Notes under the pieces: model-generated | The model's input: only the letters and a program-made list of their open reading frames with translations | Database searches by the model: none | What the model was told of the DNA's origin: nothing | Origin: DATIBQ01 sp964573395 | GTDB taxonomy: Bacteria > Patescibacteriota > Minisyncoccia > Phycocordibacterales > UBA9973 | Assembly (NCBI GenBank): GCA_964573395.1 | Contig: CAZNJI010000002.1 | Location: 34,707 to 98,706, forward strand | DNA length: 64,000 nucleotides | Direction: 5' to 3' | Program-made: the position numbers and the translations under genes | Part shown: positions 7,725 to 15,584 of the stretch, one piece after another | Numbering within the stretch: the stretch's first letter is position 1 | How the letters are laid out: each line of letters begins with the position of its first letter

Positions 7725-8825
7725 TTATCGATTTAACGGCATGAGTAAATAAGTAAAAGTAGGATCAGAAACGCTTTTTACCACGAACGGCCTGTTCGGC
7801 TGGGTAAACTCTAGTGAAACACTGTCTCCGTTAATCGACTGGAATGCGTCCAAAAAGTACCTCAAATTAATATTCACTTCAATCTGCTCTCCTTTCAGGG
7901 CCGCATCAATTTCACTCACATTCTCTCCCACGTCGCTGTTTTTCGAAGCGATAGACACCTTCTTTTCTGCAGGATTGAGAAAAAAGGTGATTTGTTGGAA
8001 TTTATCCAAAAAAACTCCGGAAAGTCTTAAGGTATTAATCAATTCTTGTTTTAAGACGATACATTGGCTTTTCCATTCCTTCGGAAGAATCTGCCGATAA
8101 TCGGGAAAAACTCCGTCTACAAGGCGCGAAGTAAGGTAAATACCGTTTCCAGAGAACGAAATGATGTTCTTTGTAAAAGAAACTTGGATGTCTCCTGAAA
8201 ACAATTCAAGAATCTTCAGTATGTCGGATATGTTTTTAAACGGAATCAATAATTGAGTGATTTCCGGAATATTTTTCACTTTTACCTTTTTTTCCGCCAA
8301 GCGAAAAGAGTCTGTTGCGACAAAAACAAGGTATTGATCCGCCGTGTAGAAATAAAGTGCCGAGATCTCAGGTTTAATGTCTGAAACTGCAGCACAATAG
8401 TATACGGAACGTATGCCTTGAATTAATAATTGCGGATCAATAGAAAATTTCGTTTCTCCTTGCACTATCGGAAGCGTTGGAAAATCTTCTCGAGGAAGGC
8501 TTTTTACCAACAGGCGGGTCTTTTTTGTTTTTATGGTCAAATTACTATTATCGGTTGATAATTCAATTTTTTCATCAGACGGCAGGTTATTAACAATTCC
8601 GGCCAACACGTCCCCTTTTACCAATACTTCTCCTTCTTCTTCCACTGTTGCAGGTAATTCAAATTCGATCCCTAAACTTAAATTAGTGGCTCGGATCTTT
8701 AATGTTTTTCCGGTCGCGGAAATAAGCAGCGCTCCAAGAACGGGGAGGGTGAGATTTTTTCCTGTAACTCGCTCAGAAAAAAGCGTTGCTGTTTTTAGTT
8801 TTTCAGATTGAATGAATAGTTTCAT
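7725..8825 (-). CDS. dnaN: DNA polymerase III beta subunit (sliding clamp)
   Basis: 366 aa, full length. The three repeated clamp domains can be followed; the beginning FIQSEKLKTATLFSERVTGKNLTLPVLGALLI and the C-terminal YLLMPLNR (family MPMRL-type end) are typical. It forms the ring that tethers the replicase and is the docking site for many repair proteins. It lies downstream of dnaA on the minus strand, separated by about 205 AT-rich bases that probably include the origin. Confidence 0.97.
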   Translation of the reverse strand: MKLFIQSEKLKTATLFSERVTGKNLTLPVLGALLISATGKTLKIRATNLSLGIEFELPATVEEEGEVLVKGDVLAGIVNNLPSDEKIELSTDNSNLTIKTKKTRLLVKSLPREDFPTLPIVQGETKFSIDPQLLIQGIRSVYYCAAVSDIKPEISALYFYTADQYLVFVATDSFRLAEKKVKVKNIPEITQLLIPFKNISDILKILELFSGDIQVSFTKNIISFSGNGIYLTSRLVDGVFPDYRQILPKEWKSQCIVLKQELINTLRLSGVFLDKFQQITFFLNPAEKKVSIASKNSDVGENVSEIDAALKGEQIEVNINLRYFLDAFQSINGDSVSLEFTQPNRPFVVKSVSDPTFTYLLMPLNR

Positions 8826-9030
8826 ATATTTTTATCTCATTACATAGTAATACTTATATGCGCTGTGGATATGTGGAAAATGAAAAATAACTTTTAAAAG
8901 AATAGATATATTTATTATTTTCTTGTGAAGATTCTTTTGAAGAGAAGTGAAATAAGAAGGTGAATTAAAAAAGATAAAAAATATTTTTTGAACACATATC
9001 TTTTTTCCTAAAGTAATTAACATGTTTTCC
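8826..9030. other. Candidate replication origin (oriC) between dnaN and dnaA
   Basis: 205 bases without a credible gene. Two DnaA-box-like 9-mers sit head to tail at 8864-8872 (TGTGGATAT) and 8872-8880 (TGTGGAAAA), each 8 of 9 to the TGTGGATAA consensus. They are followed by about 150 very AT-rich bases that could serve as the unwinding element. A location next to dnaA is the most frequent place for oriC. A second tandem pair of weak boxes lies on the other side of dnaA at 10434-10451. Confidence 0.5.
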
Positions 9031-10380
9031 TTATTTGAATAACACTCTAATATCATCTAATTCACGCATTAATTCAGGATCCGTCTGTAGGTCTTTCTTG
9101 ATCTTTTCATACGAGTGAATAACGGTCGTATGATCTTTTCCTCCGAGTTTCTGCCCAATAGTTGGATATGAGGCATTGAAATCTTCCCGGAGGATGAACA
9201 TAATCATTTGTCGCGCCTTCACTATTTCTTTACGTCTCGTCTTTTCATAGATAATCTGCTCATCAAGATTGTAATATTCCGCAATCGCCTTCACGACGTC
9301 TTGAATTAATACGTTCTTCTTCGGTTTTACTGAATGTTTTATCAATTGCTTCGCTTCAGATACGTCAATTACTTTGTTTTTCAACTCAGCATGCATGGTT
9401 ATGATATTTAACACGCCTTCAAGTTCTCGAATATTTGAGGTAATTGAGGAAGCAAGGAATGAAAGCACTTCATCAGTAATTTCAACCTTTAATTGATTAG
9501 TTTTTTCCTTCAGAATCGCCAGTCTCGATTCGAAGTCAGGCTCCTGAACATCAATAGTCATCCCAGCGTTAAACCTGGTTTTCAGTCGATCTTCAATTCC
9601 GACGATATGATTTGGGTGCTTGTCGGATGAAAAAATAATATTCTTATTCTGCTCGTAAAGGGTATTAAACAGGTGAAAAAGCTCTTCCTGGGTCTTCTCT
9701 TTAGTCGAGATGAATTGAATGTCATCCATGATTAGAAAGTCGTATTTTCGGTATTTTTCCCTGAAAGACGTTGCCCGATTGTTTTGTACGGCGCTAATGT
9801 AATCGTTGGCAAATTTTTCAAGCGTCGTATAGAGGACTTTTTTATCGGGAAATTTATTTTTTATTTCATTCCCCACCGCCTGAATGAGATGTGTTTTTCC
9901 AAGGCCGGATCCGCCGTAAATAAATAATGGATTATATGCTTGATGGGGGCGCGTAATGATTGCCTGCGCGGCGGCGTAAGCAAGTTCATTGAATGGCCCG
10001 ACGATAAATTGATTAAATGTATATTTAGGGTTTAAATTATCATCTTTATTAATGTAGAGCCCTTGAAGCGGAAGAGAATCTTTTTCCTCCTGTTTTTCAG
10101 GGGCAGATTCAATTTTCGGTTCAAATTTACTAATAACAAATTCAATTGAACGAACATGGTTCAATCGGTCGACAATCGATTTTAGAATAAGTTTATGGTA
10201 CTTATTAAACAGCCATTCTTTAACGAATTCATTCGGAACGCCGATGATGATTACTCCATCTTCATCTCTTAAAATCGAGGTATTTTTAAACCAAGTAGTA
10301 AAGTTTCCTTTGGAAACTTGAGATTCGATGTCTTGCAGACATGAACTCCAAAGAGTGTTCATTTCAGGCGAGGTATTCAT
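9031..10380 (-). CDS. dnaA: Chromosomal replication initiator protein DnaA
   Basis: 449 aa from the ATG at 10380 (MNTSPEMNTLWSS). Domain I helps helicase loading. The AAA+ domain has GGSGLGKTHLI (Walker A) and YDFLIMDDIQF (Walker B), and the C-terminal domain IV carries the DnaA signature GGKDHTTVIHSYEKI for box recognition. A longer frame from 10431 exists, but a TATTAT -10 box at 10392-10397 lies between the two starts and would put the transcript start about 5 bases before 10380. Divergent from rpmH, as in many bacterial origin regions. Confidence 0.97.
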   Translation of the reverse strand: MNTSPEMNTLWSSCLQDIESQVSKGNFTTWFKNTSILRDEDGVIIIGVPNEFVKEWLFNKYHKLILKSIVDRLNHVRSIEFVISKFEPKIESAPEKQEEKDSLPLQGLYINKDDNLNPKYTFNQFIVGPFNELAYAAAQAIITRPHQAYNPLFIYGGSGLGKTHLIQAVGNEIKNKFPDKKVLYTTLEKFANDYISAVQNNRATSFREKYRKYDFLIMDDIQFISTKEKTQEELFHLFNTLYEQNKNIIFSSDKHPNHIVGIEDRLKTRFNAGMTIDVQEPDFESRLAILKEKTNQLKVEITDEVLSFLASSITSNIRELEGVLNIITMHAELKNKVIDVSEAKQLIKHSVKPKKNVLIQDVVKAIAEYYNLDEQIIYEKTRRKEIVKARQMIMFILREDFNASYPTIGQKLGGKDHTTVIHSYEKIKKDLQTDPELMRELDDIRVLFK

Positions 10381-10391
10381 GGGATATTTTA

Positions 10392-10397
10392 ATAATA
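10392..10397 (-). promoter_or_regulatory. -10 box (TATTAT) for dnaA
   Basis: Minus-strand TATTAT followed after 11 bases by the ATG at 10380, predicting a leader of about 5 bases. Confidence 0.45.
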
Positions 10398-10433
10398 CAA
10401 ACTCTCTGCTATAGCTGGAAACTGTTAACAACC

Positions 10434-10451
10434 TGTGAATAGTGTGAATTA
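10434..10451 (+). promoter_or_regulatory. Tandem DnaA-box-like 9-mers upstream of dnaA
   Basis: TGTGAATAG and TGTGAATTA are directly adjacent, each 8 of 9 to TGTGAATAA, a DnaA-box variant. They sit between the divergent dnaA and rpmH promoters, where DnaA could repress its own gene or help origin firing. Confidence 0.4.
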
Positions 10452-10492
10452 TCTCTTACCGGCATTGAGATTGCAAGAAAATAAAGGCTTTG

Positions 10493-10520
10493 TTGCAAAA
10501 GCAGGAATTTTTAGTATAGT
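10493..10520 (+). promoter_or_regulatory. Promoter of rpmH-rnpA-yidD-yidC
   Basis: TTGCAA at 10493-10498, spacer of 16, TATAGT at 10515-10520. The predicted start is about 4 bases before the rpmH ATG, so rpmH should be nearly leaderless. Confidence 0.6.
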
Positions 10521-10530
10521 ATGTTGACTT

Positions 10531-10665
10531 ATGTCTTTTACTTATAAACCGAAAAAGAAAAAACGAGCGAAAACCCATGGGTTTTTGGTCCGATCGAGCA
10601 CGAAAAATGGCCGAAAAGTCCTTACTTCCCGCCGCCGTAAAGGACGGGCTAAACTCTCTGTTTAA
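10531..10665 (+). CDS. rpmH: 50S ribosomal protein L34
   Basis: 44 aa, very basic, starting MSFTYKPKKKKRAKTHGFL and continuing VRSSTKNGRKVLTSRRRKG, the standard L34 sequence layout (THGFL...GR.VL..RR.KGR..L). It is a component of the large ribosomal subunit. It is the first gene of the rpmH-rnpA-yidD-yidC string, 13 bases ahead of rnpA. Confidence 0.97.
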   Translation: MSFTYKPKKKKRAKTHGFLVRSSTKNGRKVLTSRRRKGRAKLSV

Positions 10666-10678
10666 TTAAAGCATTTAT

Positions 10679-11014
10679 ATGATTCCGGCAGCAGAACGGA
10701 TGAATCGGGCTTCTTTTAAAAGGTTTACCGAATCAAATCCGCGGTCTGTATACAATAAATCAGGCACTTTTAAGTTCGGAAAGTCAAAAAAACCCTTACT
10801 TTCCATAGTTGTTTCTTCAAAACACGAAAAAAAGGCCGTAATTAGGAATAGAACAAAACGAAGGTTTTACCGAGCTCTTTCCGAGGTTATGAAAGATCAG
10901 CCCTCTATACAAGGAGTTATTTTTGTTTCAAAATTAGCGTATTCCTTTTCTTATGAAGAAATAAGAGATTTCGTTTTTGAACTTTTTAGAAAAGCACATG
11001 AATTTAATCGGTAA
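10679..11014 (+). CDS. rnpA: Ribonuclease P protein component
   Basis: 111 aa. It is the protein cofactor of RNase P, which trims tRNA 5' ends. The signature KAVIRNRTKRRFYRAL (RNR motif that binds the RNA) lies around residues 60-75, preceded by LLSIVVSSKHEKK. The gene sits directly after rpmH and overlaps yidD by 17 bases. A second in-frame ATG at 10700 could be the true start. Confidence 0.93.
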   Translation: MIPAAERMNRASFKRFTESNPRSVYNKSGTFKFGKSKKPLLSIVVSSKHEKKAVIRNRTKRRFYRALSEVMKDQPSIQGVIFVSKLAYSFSYEEIRDFVFELFRKAHEFNR

Positions 11015-11255
11015 GATCCTAAACAAGCTTATACTTGGTTTAATTTGGGTATATAGATTCTTCCTTTCCCCTTCCGTAGGGATTTTTCGATTTATTCCCT
11101 TCTATCCAAAGCCGAGTTGTATTTTTTTCCCCACCTGCTCTGAATACGCTCGCATCTGCTTTGAAAAATTTCCTTTTCCAACCGCACTCGTAAAAACGGT
11201 AAAAAGAATAGGGCGATGCCACCCGGGAAACGACCCAAAGATTGATTATCCGTAA
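10998..11255 (+). CDS. yidD: Membrane protein insertion efficiency factor YidD
   Basis: 85 aa. Family landmarks: YRFFLSPS near the N-terminus, CIFFPTCSEYA (the FxPTCSxYA core), KRIGRCHPGNDP at the C-terminus (RCHP). It assists YidC-dependent insertion of membrane proteins. The start at 10998 is chosen over 10977 because the family begins just before the first amphipathic helix. It overlaps the end of rnpA and is followed by yidC after 20 bases. Confidence 0.92.
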   Translation: MNLIGKILNKLILGLIWVYRFFLSPSVGIFRFIPFYPKPSCIFFPTCSEYARICFEKFPFPTALVKTVKRIGRCHPGNDPKIDYP

Positions 11256-11275
11256 CTTTTGCGTACAATTGAGCG

Positions 11276-11989
11276 ATGAAAACACTGTGGAATACGATTA
11301 TTTACCAACCTCTTTTAAATGCATTGGTCATTATTGCGTCCGTGATGCCCGGAAAAAGCCTCGGGCTCGCAGTGGTAGTCCTTACTATTCTCGTTCGAAT
11401 CATTCTCTTTCCACTCAGTAAGCGCGTTATAAAAGGTCAATATGCAATGCGGGCGCTTGAGCCGAAAATCCAGGAAATAAAAGCGAAAAAACTTGATAAA
11501 AAAGAAGAATCACAGCAGCTGTTCATGCTCTACCAGCGGGAAAAGGTAAATCCTTTTTCTGGATGTCTCCTACTCCTCATTCAACTTCCAATTCTTTTTG
11601 CGCTGTATTATGTATTTATCAGCGGATTGAATGAACCGGAACTTCTATATTCTTTTGTACACTCTGAAGGAATAAAACAAACGCTTTTCGGAAGCATTGA
11701 TATCACAAAACCTTCTCTTATACTCGCCATTCTTGCCGGTCTTACCCAGGCAGTACAAGCATTTTTGATGCCGAAACCAACCGCTTCGCAACAAGGGTCG
11801 CCTGATAGTTTTCAGGGGCAGTTTGCAAAAAGTATGAGCATCCAAACAAGATTCATTCTGCCGATCATTATTATATTTATTGCTCGAAATTTAGCCGCTG
11901 CGGTATCTTTGTACTGGATTGTCACCAACCTTTTCTCTATTGGTCAAGAAATCTACTTCAAGCGCCTCTATAAGAAAAAAGCTATTTAA
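11276..11989 (+). CDS. yidC: Membrane protein insertase YidC/Oxa1 family
   Basis: 237 aa, the short form without the large periplasmic domain of proteobacterial YidC. There are five hydrophobic segments: about 15-35 (N-terminal), 50-65, 110-130 (LLLLIQLPILFALYYVF), 160-178 and 200-225 (ILPIIIIFIARNLAAAVSLYWIVTNLF), with the conserved Arg in LVRIILFPLSKR. It inserts and folds membrane proteins alone or with SecYEG. It is the last gene of the L34 operon and overlaps the convergent gene at 11982 by 8 bases. Confidence 0.95.
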   Translation: MKTLWNTIIYQPLLNALVIIASVMPGKSLGLAVVVLTILVRIILFPLSKRVIKGQYAMRALEPKIQEIKAKKLDKKEESQQLFMLYQREKVNPFSGCLLLLIQLPILFALYYVFISGLNEPELLYSFVHSEGIKQTLFGSIDITKPSLILAILAGLTQAVQAFLMPKPTASQQGSPDSFQGQFAKSMSIQTRFILPIIIIFIARNLAAAVSLYWIVTNLFSIGQEIYFKRLYKKKAI

Positions 11990-13196
11990 CCTCGGTTTTT
12001 AAGAGAAATCCAGATCGCTTGTCAATAAAGTAAAGTAGTTTTGTTCCGGTGCTGTACCGTAACTGCGTTGCGTCGTATGGAAACGAAATGTTCATTTCAA
12101 TAATAATGCCGGTTGTACTTACTACCCGAACGAGCTTATCCTCGAACAGTATTTCTCCCGAATACCAGCTTTCAGGGTAGTTTCCTGATGGAACCGTTTG
12201 AGGTACTGCGCAAATCAGGTTGTCAGATTCGATCCAAGCGCATTTTTCAGGAAGAATGGGGACAGAAAGATTGTTCCGCTTTCCGGTTTTTTGATTCACG
12301 ATGAAAGCGCTAAAACTTCCTCCTTCAGACTGGGACATAAGCACAAAATTCCCGGATGGGCTTACTGATGCGGTTAATCCGCTGATTCCGGAGGCGATTT
12401 TCCTATATGACCCTCTTTGGAGCTGAATGAGCATTCCTTGAAAAGTTGAATGTGCTTTTGCTTGAAGGAATAAGGTTTGTTCAGCTGAAAGCAGGAGCCA
12501 GTCTTTGAACGGATATGAGAAAAATGTTTGCGAACCAGTTCCTTTCGGGGTTGAAGTCCGAATGATGCTTTGTCCGCCTTCATCTCGAAGCGTTGCAATC
12601 TGCTTGCCACCATTAAAAGCAGTTACTGAAAGGATATTATCTGCCAGTGGCGTTCCTTGTGCTTGAACCCGCTTCCCCTCTTTGTCTGGTTCTGGAATCG
12701 GAACATAGTAGGTGGCGATCGTCTCGCCGTTTTCTCGCAAATAGCGGAGCAAGACGCTTTTTCCCCCTTCCGTAAACAACGCTTCGTAAATGTTGGGAAT
12801 TTTTATGTTTGAAATTTGGGTAATGATGTTTGTGTTATCCATTTCATAGACGAACCCATCGTCTCTTCCTACATACCGCACCGTATCAACTGGAGGTTGG
12901 TTTTTGGCAGTAATAGTATTTACAAAAAAGCCAGCAATTGCGCCAACGCTTACTGGGCGTGCCACTTCCGTAGTAGATGGAGTAAGGTCGCTTCCTTGCA
13001 CAAAAACGCCATCGGTACCAGTAGGTTCTTCGATTGATCCAACATCCAGTTCTTGCTCTCTTCCAATCGGAAAGAGTGTTTTAATGACTGTGGTTCCATC
13101 CTGGCCGACGTTCGGATTCTTGCTTTTTGCCCAGAAGTACAGCCCTGCGCTGCCAAAAAGAATAACAAGTAAGAGAATTAAGAGTATTTTTCGCAC
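11982..13196 (-). CDS. Membrane-anchored hypothetical protein, beta-propeller-like
   Basis: 404 aa. One N-terminal membrane helix (residues 3-22) is followed by a long extracytoplasmic part rich in short repeated strand segments (DDGFVYEMDNTNIITQIS, GKSVLLRYLRENGETIATYYV, SPSGNFVLMSQSE, SGTKLLYFIDKRSG), which reads like WD40/PD40-type blades. No catalytic motif is visible. It is the last gene of the long minus-strand string that holds the secretion-like operon, 30 bases after the NlpC/P60 gene, so it is probably an accessory surface component. Exact family not recognised. Confidence 0.75.
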   Translation of the reverse strand: MRKILLILLLVILFGSAGLYFWAKSKNPNVGQDGTTVIKTLFPIGREQELDVGSIEEPTGTDGVFVQGSDLTPSTTEVARPVSVGAIAGFFVNTITAKNQPPVDTVRYVGRDDGFVYEMDNTNIITQISNIKIPNIYEALFTEGGKSVLLRYLRENGETIATYYVPIPEPDKEGKRVQAQGTPLADNILSVTAFNGGKQIATLRDEGGQSIIRTSTPKGTGSQTFFSYPFKDWLLLSAEQTLFLQAKAHSTFQGMLIQLQRGSYRKIASGISGLTASVSPSGNFVLMSQSEGGSFSAFIVNQKTGKRNNLSVPILPEKCAWIESDNLICAVPQTVPSGNYPESWYSGEILFEDKLVRVVSTTGIIIEMNISFPYDATQLRYSTGTKLLYFIDKRSGFLLKTEVK

Positions 13197-13225
13197 GTTA
13201 ATAATTATATTGCAGATAAAACCTA

Positions 13226-14608
13226 TTATCTAGGGATTCTTTTGATTCGAATATCAGATGAATATTTTGAGAAAGGATACGTATCAAGCTTCCTTCTTCC
13301 TATTGCCTGGCCAATTTTACCTTTTGGTCCATGTGAATCCATGATTTCTCCATTGCCAACATAAATGAGCACATGCCCTGATTTTCCGCTAAATCCATTT
13401 CCGTCTGGATCTGGCCAGCCGATGAGATCTCCAGGGTTTAATGCCTTATTGTTTACATATCCAACGTTCCCAGTTACTTTAATCGAAGTTACTTTTTCAG
13501 CTCCAGAAAAAATACCTGAAGTACCGCTATTAATGAAGTCTCTTCCAGGTTCATATCCGGCACATCGAAGAACGGTATTCACCCAGCCAGAACAGTCATA
13601 GGCAACCGTACCGCTTCCGGCAGGAGATCCTTTTTTTGCTCCCATTTGGTAAGTTACCTTCCCCTGATAGCTGGCTGCAATTGAACTGATTGAAGATTGC
13701 AATCCAGATTTTGGACAGGAAATACCAACTGTTCCTATATATCCATCAATACCGGAAAAATCAGTCGGATCATTAGTATCTCCTCCCGTTTCAAGTACAG
13801 CTTCTTCAAGGGTGATGCTGTTATTTACTAGTTGGGGGTTGATCGTATTCAAAAGCATATAAGCGGTAAGCGCCAAAAGAATACCAATGATTGAATCCAT
13901 AATATTCTGCTTAGCATTGTTCATTTTAAATGGAGTATCGGAAACCATGTATACATACCCGTTAATGACAAGCTTGATCACCAGCATTACTGCTGCAATA
14001 GCAATAGCAAGTTCTATGAGAAGGTTAATGAAATCTCCAATGTTGCAGAATTGTATTGTTGGATCTGTTTTACACTGTTCCGGGCTTGGAATGGCTGTTG
14101 GGAAATTATCAATTGGGGCAAGGAGTTTGTATCCTCGTTTTGAAACAGATTCGCTTATTGTCGGATCGATATCATTTAAATCATTCCCTGATTTTGTCTG
14201 AATGTTTTTTATATCCGTTTTGAATACTTCGACTCCTTTAAAGAGTAGTGAAACTTGCACATAATAGGTGGTATTTGGAGATAATTGAGTAAGAGGCTTT
14301 GTAAAACTTATTTTCCCTATAACTGCTCCTCGTAATGTTTCTTGCTCTAACGTTATTGGGCCATCTTCTGTTTTCTTTGCCTGAGTGAATGCTTGATCTT
14401 GTGCGATGGTATATCTCATTAGGAAGTCAGACGTTTGAGCGCCAGATACACCGAAAAAATCAAATACGATTACCCCAAACACATTCACGTAATTTGTTTT
14501 CGGTTGAACTTCAAAAGTTTTCAGTTGATACTCTGCTCTGGCCGTCCCTGGACTTCCTAAAAGAATGATTCCGGCAAAGAAGATAATGGTAAATAGTGTT
14601 TTTTTCAT
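13226..14608 (-). CDS. Pilin-like (VirB2-type) membrane protein fused to an NlpC/P60 peptidoglycan hydrolase
   Basis: 460 aa. Signal peptide (1-25, cut after ARA), then a beta-rich domain (27-150). Next come two hydrophobic helices (about 192-220 and 236-258) with a short polar hinge containing NNAKQNI, the layout of VirB2/TrbC-type pilins. The C-terminal NlpC/P60 domain (about 305-455) has Cys339 in YDCSGW, His412 in SGHVLIYVGNG and a third polar residue, probably His426, so the papain-like triad is intact. It should cleave wall peptides, the job that VirB1 does in classical type IV systems. It lies in the operon with VirB4 and VirB6 homologues, 1 base after the preceding gene. Confidence 0.8.
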   Translation of the reverse strand: MKKTLFTIIFFAGIILLGSPGTARAEYQLKTFEVQPKTNYVNVFGVIVFDFFGVSGAQTSDFLMRYTIAQDQAFTQAKKTEDGPITLEQETLRGAVIGKISFTKPLTQLSPNTTYYVQVSLLFKGVEVFKTDIKNIQTKSGNDLNDIDPTISESVSKRGYKLLAPIDNFPTAIPSPEQCKTDPTIQFCNIGDFINLLIELAIAIAAVMLVIKLVINGYVYMVSDTPFKMNNAKQNIMDSIIGILLALTAYMLLNTINPQLVNNSITLEEAVLETGGDTNDPTDFSGIDGYIGTVGISCPKSGLQSSISSIAASYQGKVTYQMGAKKGSPAGSGTVAYDCSGWVNTVLRCAGYEPGRDFINSGTSGIFSGAEKVTSIKVTGNVGYVNNKALNPGDLIGWPDPDGNGFSGKSGHVLIYVGNGEIMDSHGPKGKIGQAIGRRKLDTYPFSKYSSDIRIKRIPR

Positions 14609-14609
14609 A

Positions 14610-15563
14610 TTAAAAATTCAATCTAAAGTCATCGGTAGTGTATTGCAGAAGGTATGTCGGATGCCTGCCATCGATTTTTACCGTTATGTCTCCACTGGAA
14701 TTGTTCCGATTTAAGACAATCTCATTCGGGCGGTCTCCGGCGGTAGCTTCCTGGTTTCCTAAAAACCAGCGCAGGGTAAGCTCATTTATTGCCGATGCTG
14801 TTACTGAAAAATGAAGTGGTTCGGCCACAAAAGTTTCAACGTCCCGATTCATTGCGTAGCTTCCCCTGATTTTCCGCGCGTAATCAATGAAACCGTTTAT
14901 TTTTCTGTAAAATGCCACGGTCGGGCGCTCGAATACGATAATGGCTGAACCTGTTCCGGTTGATCCGCCGCTCTGTCCGATACTTGCCGAAATCTTGTCT
15001 TGATTCGAAAGATATGAGCTCCGGTACAGATAACTTGTTTTTCCGTATCCGGAGTTTGCAGCCAAATTCGAATCGTTCTTCCTCCAGTTATAGGAATAGT
15101 TTTTCGCCAGTGCTCCGTTGTCAGGAAAGGCAGTTACCCGCACGACGCTTTCTGGCGCCACCAACGTTTTTCCTTTATAGAACGGTGGCGCTGAAGAAGC
15201 AGGCGCTTCCCACAGCACGGTAAGATTTGAAGGCGCAACGATGGTGCTTTTTTTAATAAGCTGGCCGTTGCTTAATCGAACCGATGCCTCAAGTGTCTGA
15301 TTTACTCCTGCCGAACCGGCCAGAACATTTACTGATTTAACGCCGATTCCGTTTGCAATCTGCTTGCCGCCATATACCCAGGTAATAATGAGCTCATCTA
15401 TGTCGACCGCATAGCTTTGGACGGTTGCCGTAACAAGTTCACCCGGACGAGGCAGTTCAGGGGAGATTTCAATTGAAAAATCATCAACGGTTACTGTCTG
15501 GGCGTTCGTAACGGTTACAAAGAAAAGCGCTATGAGTACCCCTAAGAGAGAAAATCTCTTCAT
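14610..15563 (-). CDS. Exported hypothetical protein with Ig-like folds
   Basis: 317 aa with a clear signal peptide (residues 1-21, cut near TNAQ). The rest is beta-rich, with repeated segments such as ELPRPGELVTATVQSYAVD, LIITWVYGGKQIANG and LTLRWFLGNQEA that resemble tandem immunoglobulin-like domains. No catalytic residues recognised. It lies between VirB4 and the pilin-NlpC fusion in a tightly packed operon, so it is likely a surface part of the same machine. Confidence 0.75.
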   Translation of the reverse strand: MKRFSLLGVLIALFFVTVTNAQTVTVDDFSIEISPELPRPGELVTATVQSYAVDIDELIITWVYGGKQIANGIGVKSVNVLAGSAGVNQTLEASVRLSNGQLIKKSTIVAPSNLTVLWEAPASSAPPFYKGKTLVAPESVVRVTAFPDNGALAKNYSYNWRKNDSNLAANSGYGKTSYLYRSSYLSNQDKISASIGQSGGSTGTGSAIIVFERPTVAFYRKINGFIDYARKIRGSYAMNRDVETFVAEPLHFSVTASAINELTLRWFLGNQEATAGDRPNEIVLNRNNSSGDITVKIDGRHPTYLLQYTTDDFRLNF

Positions 15564-15584
15564 TATGGAATGTAGTATAGCATT

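Noticed and set aside
8832..9056. ORF of 74 aa on the minus strand between dnaN and dnaA
   Set aside because: Lys/Ile/Phe-rich translation of AT-rich DNA, overlaps dnaA, and the stretch is better explained as origin DNA.
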